From the NCBI GenBank assembly GCA_045658965.1, contig JAZOVZ010000088.1:1-9286 (forward strand): a DNA stretch of 9,286 bases, in the 5' to 3' direction. Source of the DNA: SVQP01 sp045658965 (GTDB taxonomy: Bacteria > Bacillota > Clostridia > Oscillospirales > CAG-272). The position numbers and the translations under genes were made by a program. Shown piece by piece: positions 4,571-9,286 of the stretch; positions within the stretch are counted from its first letter, which is position 1, and every line of letters begins with the position of its first letter. The notes beneath the pieces are model-generated. The model saw only the letters and a program-made list of their open reading frames with translations. It did no database searches and had not been told where the DNA came from.

Positions 4571-5665
4571 CTACTTTACAAACGGGAACTGCACCTCTGC
4601 TTGGGGTCTGCCCAGATCGGGGTCGCCGTCCTCATCAAAGGTGACGGGGGCGATCCAGACCGATCTTCCCTGCCAGCCCGTGCCGGACACGAGGTTGGCG
4701 TGATAGATCATCCAAACGCTGCCGTCGGGGGCGGTACAGAAGGAATTATGACCGGGGCCGTAGGCGACGTGGGGCACGTAGCGGAATTGCGGCTTGGTCG
4801 CCTTTTCCCAGGAATCTGCGTCCATGGGGTCGTCGCCCGTCAGGGTCAGCATGCCAAGGCAATAGTAATCCGTCCAGCTGCCGGACGCGGAATACGCAAG
4901 AAAGGTCTTTCCGTCATGCTGCAGCACGGCAGGGCCTTCGTTGACGTAGGGCTCTCCGTGCATTTCCCAGTTATACTCTGGTACGGACAACAGCACGCGC
5001 TCGGAATCGATGGTACAGGGGTCGCTCATGTGCGCAATGTAGAGGTTCTGCGCCACGTTGACGTCGCCCTCCCAGCCCGACCAGATGAAGTAAAGCTCTC
5101 CGTCAAGCTGCAGCACAGTACCGTCGATCGCCCATTTATTGGTGGGATCGGTGATCTGCCCGACCATTTCAAAGGGCTGGGTGGGGTCTTGCGACGTGCC
5201 CTTGAGCACGTACATGCGGTGGTTGTAGTTGTTTCCGTCGTCGGCTGCCACGTAAATATACCACTCGCCGTTGATATAGTGCAGCTCGGGTGCCCAGTAT
5301 TCCGCGGAATACATCGTGCCCTGGGGCGCGACGTACACGCGCTTGCCGTTGGCTCTGAGCTCTGTGATCGAGTCATATTTTCCAACGCACACGCCGTTGC
5401 CTGCCGAGAAGCAATAGTAATACGCGCCGTCAAGCTGCGTGACCCAAGGGTCACCGCCGCCGTTATGGATGGGGTTTTGTACGGTCTTGTAAACGTATTC
5501 CACGGTTGTTTCCTCCTCTGTAGGTGCTTCGGTGGGCTGCTCTGTTGTGATTTGCTCGGTTGTGGGTGCTTCGGTGGTGTCAGCCTCCGAGGGCGTTTCG
5601 GGTGTGCAGGCTGCAAGCGTCAAGGCAAGCAGCAGCAATGCAAGCATGCGTGTGTAATTTTTCAT
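4571..5665 (-). CDS. GH43 lipoprotein, probable alpha-L-arabinofuranosidase
   Basis: A 364-residue exported enzyme. Residues 1-20 are a lipoprotein signal with lipobox LAAC (C20). A Thr/Glu/Pro-rich linker at about 21-55 probably spaces the domain from the membrane. The rest is a single five-bladed GH43 domain. D72 in GGGDPWV is the likely general base, D181 in AIDGTV the pKa-tuning residue, and E243 in VNEGPAV the acid. YWAPELHYI (123-131) and GPGHNSF (303-309, with the family His) also fit. The order SVPEYNWE, VNEGPAV, YGPGHNSF resembles the exo-1,5-arabinofuranosidase branch (GH43_26-like), so the likely substrate is arabinan or arabinoxylan side chains. Subfamily and linkage are inference. 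AAAGGAG precedes the start. Only 33 bases separate it from DUF2200, so it is probably third in the mutT operon. No transporter or other sugar gene is adjacent. Confidence 0.88.
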   Translation of the reverse strand: MKNYTRMLALLLLALTLAACTPETPSEADTTEAPTTEQITTEQPTEAPTEEETTVEYVYKTVQNPIHNGGGDPWVTQLDGAYYYCFSAGNGVCVGKYDSITELRANGKRVYVAPQGTMYSAEYWAPELHYINGEWYIYVAADDGNNYNHRMYVLKGTSQDPTQPFEMVGQITDPTNKWAIDGTVLQLDGELYFIWSGWEGDVNVAQNLYIAHMSDPCTIDSERVLLSVPEYNWEMHGEPYVNEGPAVLQHDGKTFLAYSASGSWTDYYCLGMLTLTGDDPMDADSWEKATKPQFRYVPHVAYGPGHNSFCTAPDGSVWMIYHANLVSGTGWQGRSVWIAPVTFDEDGDPDLGRPQAEVQFPFVK

Positions 5666-5698
5666 AGTGCCGTCTCCTTTACATAGTGGTTGCGCATA

Positions 5699-6049
5699 TC
5701 AATTTCTCAAAATCTTATCCATGGGCTTGCCCTTGGCAAGCTCGTCCACCAGCTTATCTAAATAGCGTATCTCGCGCATCAAGGGTTCTTCGACCTGCTC
5801 CACGCGCACGCCGCAAACCGTGCCCGTAATCAAGGTGCGACTTGGGTTGAGCGCGGGGGCTTGGCGGAAGAAATCGCCATAGGTCAGATCGGTGGCAAGA
5901 GCCGCCTCAATCTGCGCTTGGGTGTACCCCGTCAGCCATGCGGTCACTTCCAGCACCTCGGTGCGGTCTCTTCCCTTTTTCTCCGCTTTGGCGATCAGCA
6001 AGGGATAGACCTTGGCAAACGCCATGTTATATACCTTTTCGTTACTCAT
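5699..6049 (-). CDS. DUF2200 family protein
   Basis: The product is 116 residues, the usual size for DUF2200, and is soluble with no signal peptide. Family landmarks run the whole length: KVYNMAFAKVYPLLIAKAEK (5-24), WLTGYTQ (38-44), APALNPSRTLITGTVCGVRV (64-83) and EEPLMREIRYLDKLVDEL (87-104). The family's biochemical function is not known to me. The ATG at 6049 begins at the family's usual start; a longer frame reaching 6172 only re-reads the mutT gene in another frame. It overlaps the mutT stop by eight bases. The nearest AAGGAG is about 13 bases upstream, longer than ideal, so translation may depend on coupling to mutT. Confidence 0.88.
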   Translation of the reverse strand: MSNEKVYNMAFAKVYPLLIAKAEKKGRDRTEVLEVTAWLTGYTQAQIEAALATDLTYGDFFRQAPALNPSRTLITGTVCGVRVEQVEEPLMREIRYLDKLVDELAKGKPMDKILRN

Positions 6050-6434
6050 GTCTTTTGATGATCTCCTTGAGAATTTCCACGTCTGCGGGGCAAAAATCGT
6101 AGTCGGGGATCTCGCGCGGGGTGATCCAACGGATGTCCACGTGCTCAAGCATCTGCGGCTGCCCCTTTGCAATGGTAGCGTTGAACAGCGTCAGATGTAC
6201 GGTCAGGTCGGGATAGGTGTGCGTGACGTCCATGAACACCTCGCCCACGTCCAGCGTGACCGCAATCTCCTCGCGGCATTCGCGCACCAGAGCCTGCTGC
6301 TTGGTCTCCCCCTCTTCGACCTTGCCGCCCACAAACTCCCAAAGCAAGCCTCTTGCCTTATGTGCGGGACGCCTGCAGATCATGAATCTATCTTTCTGCC
6401 ATATCAATGCCGCAACCACCTCGGTGACCTTCAT
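6042..6434 (-). CDS. mutT: MutT-like Nudix hydrolase
   Basis: A 130-residue single-domain protein of MutT type, expected to clean oxidised or unusual nucleoside triphosphates from the pool (for example 8-oxo-dGTP) by releasing pyrophosphate. The Nudix box spans residues 37-59: GKVEEGE, seven residues, then RECREEIAV, with E52, E55 and E56 as metal ligands. The usual Gly near the end of the box is Ala58, a mild departure. RRPAHKARGLLWEFVGG (21-37) is the typical lead-in. AAAGGAG lies about seven bases before the ATG. It is first in the mutT-DUF2200-GH43 unit. Nudix enzymes vary widely, so the exact substrate is unproven. Confidence 0.85.
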   Translation of the reverse strand: MKVTEVVAALIWQKDRFMICRRPAHKARGLLWEFVGGKVEEGETKQQALVRECREEIAVTLDVGEVFMDVTHTYPDLTVHLTLFNATIAKGQPQMLEHVDIRWITPREIPDYDFCPADVEILKEIIKRHE

Positions 6435-6464
6435 GCGCGTTCTCCTTTACGTTCACTTTCGTTT

Positions 6465-6494
6465 ATTATAGCAAATCCCATGCCGATTTGTCAA
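6465..6494 (-). promoter_or_regulatory. Sigma-A promoter of the mutT-DUF2200-GH43 operon
   Basis: On the minus strand, perfect TTGACA (6494-6489), an 18-base spacer and perfect TATAAT (6470-6465). It lies about 30 bases before the mutT start. No operator palindrome is evident, which suggests constitutive, strong expression. Confidence 0.88.
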
Positions 6495-6531
6495 TGATTT
6501 TCGCATGCAAAACGTACCGAATACAGACGAG

Positions 6532-6569
6532 TGCCGACGAGATTTGTGCCTCGTCGGCATTTTCTTTTT
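6532..6569 (+). terminator. Plus-strand intrinsic terminator without an obvious upstream gene
   Basis: TGCCGACGAG (6532-6541) pairs perfectly with CTCGTCGGCA (6550-6559) around an eight-base loop, followed by TTTT-C-TTTTT. It works only on the plus strand. It lies between two divergent promoters, just before the ClC promoter, where no plus-strand gene precedes it. It may end an antisense transcript from the mutT region, an unseen small RNA, or shield the ClC promoter. Confidence 0.8.
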
Positions 6570-6580
6570 GTCAAAACGTA

Positions 6581-6609
6581 TTGAAAAATCTCCGGGAGTG
6601 TGCTATAAT
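6581..6609 (+). promoter_or_regulatory. Sigma-A promoter of the ClC transporter gene
   Basis: TTGAAA (6581-6586), a 17-base spacer and TATAAT (6604-6609). The transcript should begin near 6616, giving a leader of only about 25 bases before the ATG at 6641. Confidence 0.88.
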
Positions 6610-6640
6610 GTCGGCATTATGAAAAAACTCGGAGAAAATT

Positions 6641-8263
6641 ATGGAAAACCGATTTACCATACATATTAAAAATCTGCTTTTTCCCTGCCTTTACTTTGGC
6701 ATGACGACGGGCTTTATTTCGGCAATCATCGTCACAGCCTTTAAGCTGGCGGCGGAATGGGTCATACATCATTCCGTAAGCATTTACGGTGCTGTGCGGC
6801 AAAAGCCCTTGTGGCTGCCCTTGCTGGTGCTGGGCGCAGCACTCATCGGACTTGCGGCAAGCTTTATTCTTTCCTATTCGCGCAGCTGCAGAGGCGGCGG
6901 TATTCCCACCTCGGTGGCGGCAATTCGCGGCATGGTCAGCTTTAAGTGGCTTGCGGGCGTGTTGGTTCTGCCCTTTTCCGCGCTGCTGACTTACTTTGGC
7001 GGCGTACCGTTAGGCACGGAAGGCCCTTGCGTGCAGATGGGTACGGCAATCGGTGAGGGCGTGGTACGTTGCCTCGGTTGGAAAAAGCACACGGCTTGGA
7101 GACGCTACGCCATGACGGGCGGTGCTGCCGCGGGCTTCTCGATCGCAACCGGTTCTCCCGTAACTGCCATCATCTTTTCTATGGAAGAGCTGCACAAGCG
7201 TTTCTCCCCTATGCTTCTGACCTTTGCTTCGGTGTCCGTGGTCACAGCACAGATCACCGTTCAGCTGCTGGCGCACGTTGGCATAGGTTCGGCAAGTCTG
7301 TTTCATTATTACGAGATCCCCGCACTTTCGCCCCGCTTGTTGTATGCTCCTTTGTTGATCGGCATCATGTGCGGCGTGTGGTCAATTCTGTTTACGCATT
7401 GCTATCACTTGATCGACAAGCTGATGCGCAAGATCCTTGGTAAGGTTTCGATCAAGATCGCCTTTCCCGTGCTGTTTGCCGTTGTCGCGCTGGCAGGATT
7501 TGGGCTTGCGGAGGGTCTGGGCAGCGGACACAGCCTTGTCGACTCGCTGCTGCAGCAAAAGAATACGTGGTATATGCTGTTTTTGATCTTTGCGGTGCGC
7601 ATGATCTTTATGATGATCGCCAACACCTCGGGTGTGACGGGCGGTGTGTTCCTGCCCACGCTGGCATTCGGTGCTATCTTCGGTTCGCTTGGCTTCAGAG
7701 GATTGGAAGCCCTGGGCTTGATCGGCGAGGAGCATTACGTTTTAATGGTCATTCTGGGCATTACCGCGTTTCTCGGTGCAACCTCGCGCATTCCCATTAC
7801 GGCTTGCGTATTTGCGATTGAGGCGCTGTGCGGCTTTTACAACGTGCTGCCCTTGATCATTGCCACCACGGCAGCCATCCTGGTAGTGGAGATTTCGGGC
7901 GTGGAGGACTTTACCGATACGGTCATCGAATCCAAGATGCATCAGATCACCGAGGGCAAAAAGCCCCAGACCGTGCAGGTTCCGCTCACGGTCAAGCGCA
8001 AATGCTTTGTGGCAGGCAAGGAAATGCACGATATTCTGTTCCCCAATGCATGCGCGGTAATCAGCTTTGAGCGCGCGCGCAAGAACAAGCACAAGAGTTA
8101 TATTGATTCGGGCGACGTGATCACGGTAAGGTATCAGACCTACGATCCTGCCATGACTGCCGCGGAGCTTGAGGATCTTGTGGGTGCGCAGTCCGAAAAG
8201 GTCAGACATACCATGATCAGCGGCAAAAAGCACGCAGAAAACCAAGAGATTGTGCAAGTATAA
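6641..8263 (+). CDS. ClC-family chloride/anion transporter with C-terminal TrkA_C-like domain
   Basis: A 540-residue integral membrane protein. GGAG lies six bases before the ATG. The ClC filter motifs appear in order: GGGIP (85-89), GTEGP (125-129), SMEEL (180-184) and GVFLP (335-339). E127 is the gating glutamate; E182/E183 match the pair holding the internal proton glutamate of the E. coli H+/Cl- exchanger, so a proton-coupled antiporter is more likely than a channel. The central Ser of GSGIP is Gly86, Arg of GREGP is Thr126, and the anion-coordinating Tyr of the last helix is Phe424 by my alignment. The CLC-F fluoride-exporter versions of these motifs are absent. After about residue 440 a cytoplasmic tail (VKRKCFVAGKEM to ITVRYQT) resembles a TrkA_C/RCK_C ligand-binding domain rather than CBS pairs. 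The physiological anion is not shown by sequence. It is a single-gene unit. Confidence 0.9.
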   Translation: MENRFTIHIKNLLFPCLYFGMTTGFISAIIVTAFKLAAEWVIHHSVSIYGAVRQKPLWLPLLVLGAALIGLAASFILSYSRSCRGGGIPTSVAAIRGMVSFKWLAGVLVLPFSALLTYFGGVPLGTEGPCVQMGTAIGEGVVRCLGWKKHTAWRRYAMTGGAAAGFSIATGSPVTAIIFSMEELHKRFSPMLLTFASVSVVTAQITVQLLAHVGIGSASLFHYYEIPALSPRLLYAPLLIGIMCGVWSILFTHCYHLIDKLMRKILGKVSIKIAFPVLFAVVALAGFGLAEGLGSGHSLVDSLLQQKNTWYMLFLIFAVRMIFMMIANTSGVTGGVFLPTLAFGAIFGSLGFRGLEALGLIGEEHYVLMVILGITAFLGATSRIPITACVFAIEALCGFYNVLPLIIATTAAILVVEISGVEDFTDTVIESKMHQITEGKKPQTVQVPLTVKRKCFVAGKEMHDILFPNACAVISFERARKNKHKSYIDSGDVITVRYQTYDPAMTAAELEDLVGAQSEKVRHTMISGKKHAENQEIVQV

Positions 8264-8270
8264 AAAACAT

Positions 8271-8302
8271 AAAAAAGCCGATGAGCAAATCATCGGCTTT
8301 TT
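8271..8302. terminator. Bidirectional intrinsic terminator between convergent genes
   Basis: GCCGATGA (8277-8284) pairs with TCATCGGC (8290-8297) around GCAAA. Six A precede and five T follow, so it reads as a terminator on both strands. It serves the ClC gene (stop at 8263) and the SDR gene, whose stop (8304-8306) lies immediately beside it. Confidence 0.92.
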
Positions 8303-8303
8303 C

Positions 8304-8954
8304 TTAATCTTTCCAGACGAAATGGTAATTGATCGACTCGCCGCCGTCCACCAAAATGCTCTGTCCCGTGCAGAAGGTGTTGGTCACGGTCAGAAAATAC
8401 GCCCACTCGGCAATCTCCTCGGGGGTTGCCCATTTTTTCAAGGGCGTCTCGTCCATGATCTGCGCCCAAAGGTCGGGATCGTCGATCACGCATTGGTTCA
8501 AGGGGGTCAGCACGCCGCCGGGGTCAAGGCTGTTGCAGGTAGCACCAAATTCAGCGATACGCATTGCAAGGTTTTTGGTATAAGCCATAACACCACCCTT
8601 GCTGGCGCAATATTCGGGGAATTCAGCACCGGTGTGTCCGCTTGCCGAACCGATATTAAGCACCGATTTGATGTTGCTGTGGGTGCCGTATTTTTCCGAA
8701 AGGTTAATGAGGGCTTTAAGATTGATGTCTATATCCTGCTCATTTTGTGTTCCTGCATTGTTGATAAGTATATCAACTTCAAGCTGTGGCAGTGCTGCAA
8801 CGTCTCTTATATCACAAAGATAGTGGGTGTAATTCTCGTTGTTTATATCGCTTTCATTTCGGTCAATACCGAAAACTCGGTGGCCTTTTTCAAGAAATAT
8901 CAAGGCGATAGCTTTGCCAATGCCTCTTGCTGTGCCTGTTATAAGAATTTTCAT
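8304..8954 (-). CDS. Short-chain dehydrogenase/reductase (SDR)
   Basis: A 216-residue soluble oxidoreductase of the classical SDR type, slightly shorter than the usual ~250. The cofactor motif TGTARGIG is at 7-14. D31 at the end of the second strand favours NAD over NADP. NNAG is at 65-68. Catalytic residues are S103 (in GSASG), Y115 and K119 (YCASK), with N78 completing the set. DPGGVLTP (144-151) is the usual loop after the active site, and CTGQSILVDGG (195-205) is the standard end. The FabG-like layout does not reveal the substrate. GAGGGA lies about nine bases before the start. Its ATG overlaps the stop of the upstream VUT gene (ATGA), implying one operon whose promoter is outside the window. 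Confidence 0.9.
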   Translation of the reverse strand: MKILITGTARGIGKAIALIFLEKGHRVFGIDRNESDINNENYTHYLCDIRDVAALPQLEVDILINNAGTQNEQDIDINLKALINLSEKYGTHSNIKSVLNIGSASGHTGAEFPEYCASKGGVMAYTKNLAMRIAEFGATCNSLDPGGVLTPLNQCVIDDPDLWAQIMDETPLKKWATPEEIAEWAYFLTVTNTFCTGQSILVDGGESINYHFVWKD

Positions 8955-9286
8955 ATCTTATTGTCCCTCGCGATAAATTCAAAATATTCTTTGCCAACGT
9001 TTTCTTTGCGCCATTTTTCGGTTATACGGTAACCGATGGGTGAGAAGATAATTTGCATAATAACCTCGGCAATTGCGCCGGTGAGCGCACAGGTTGCACA
9101 TTGAAGCACCGTCCAGCAAAAGCCGTCCCAAAAGATGGGGGCAAAGAACACGAAAACAATCACCGAAAAGATGAAGTTGTCGAAAAATTGTCCAACAAAG
9201 CTGGAAATATAGGTTCTTGTGGCAAAGGCAACCTTGCTGTGGGGATTCTTTTTAAAGGCAAGTCCGATAAACCAGTTAAGGGTGTT
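8951..9286 (-). CDS. VUT/YhhQ-family membrane protein, C-terminal part (queuosine precursor transporter-like)
   Basis: The frame stays open to the window edge, so only the last 111 residues are present; the GTG at 9163 is not the real start. Visible are a basic loop (FKKNPHSKVAFATRTY), SSFVGQFFDNFIF entering a membrane segment, a second hydrophobic segment, and the family-like end ALTGAIAEVIMQIIFSPIGY followed by a charged tail. This matches the VUT family (DUF165/COG1738), whose characterised members such as E. coli YhhQ import precursors of the tRNA base queuosine. The assignment rests on the C-terminal half only. It overlaps the SDR gene by four bases, an odd pairing with no known pathway link. 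Confidence 0.75.
   Translation of the reverse strand, partial: NTLNWFIGLAFKKNPHSKVAFATRTYISSFVGQFFDNFIFSVIVFVFFAPIFWDGFCWTVLQCATCALTGAIAEVIMQIIFSPIGYRITEKWRKENVGKEYFEFIARDNKI

Noticed and set aside
6050..6172. N-terminal extension of the DUF2200 frame
   Set aside because: It lies wholly inside the mutT gene in another frame, and DUF2200 homology begins at the ATG at 6049.
6619..6669. A 16-codon frame starting at ATG 6619, overlapping the ClC start
   Set aside because: It would begin only about three bases after the predicted transcript start with no ribosome binding site, and shows no attenuator-like codon pattern.
8250..9032. A 260-codon plus-strand frame over the SDR gene
   Set aside because: It is the reverse shadow of the SDR and VUT genes, which have clear catalytic or family motifs on the minus strand.

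Overview
The window looks like chromosomal DNA of an uncultured Clostridia-type member of the Bacillota, probably a gut Oscillospiraceae/Ruminococcaceae-like bacterium. This rests on near-consensus sigma-A promoters (TTGACA / TATAAT or TACAAT), AGGAGG-type ribosome binding sites, a Gram-positive-style surface protein pair, a c-di-GMP-I riboswitch, intrinsic terminators with T-tracts, and GC-rich palindromic intergenic repeats. The taxonomy is inference; there is no marker gene here.

Layout. Positions 1-945 carry no convincing gene. They are packed with hairpin-forming repeats, including 63-bp copies identical except for three loop bases, two 79-bp copies of another unit, an inverted divergent copy, and a 24-bp alternating purine-pyrimidine tract. 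Positions 952-3735 (minus strand) hold a cell-surface module. A sigma-A promoter leads into a c-di-GMP-I (GEMM) riboswitch aptamer and an overlapping intrinsic terminator. These are followed by a degenerate EAL-domain protein, a translationally coupled membrane-anchored surface protein, and then a secreted TasA/SipW-substrate-like protein with its own probable promoter. The two surface proteins share a C-terminal WIEG-x-D-x-x-C motif. Positions 3851-4517 carry an AT-rich DUF559 nuclease-like gene with hairpin repeats on either side.

Positions 4571-6494 (minus strand) are a three-gene unit read from one strong promoter: a MutT-like Nudix hydrolase, a DUF2200 protein and a GH43 arabinofuranosidase-like lipoprotein. 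Divergent from it is a ClC-family anion transporter (6641-8263, plus strand) with its own promoter. It ends in a bidirectional terminator shared with a convergent minus-strand pair: a short-chain dehydrogenase/reductase and, running off the window edge, a VUT/YhhQ-family (queuosine precursor transporter-like) membrane protein.

The most interesting system is at 952-3735. The arrangement predicts that c-di-GMP, bound by the leader RNA, permits expression of a catalytically dead-looking EAL protein together with a surface/matrix-like protein. The aptamer P1 stem and the terminator use the same bases, so an ON switch is the simplest reading.
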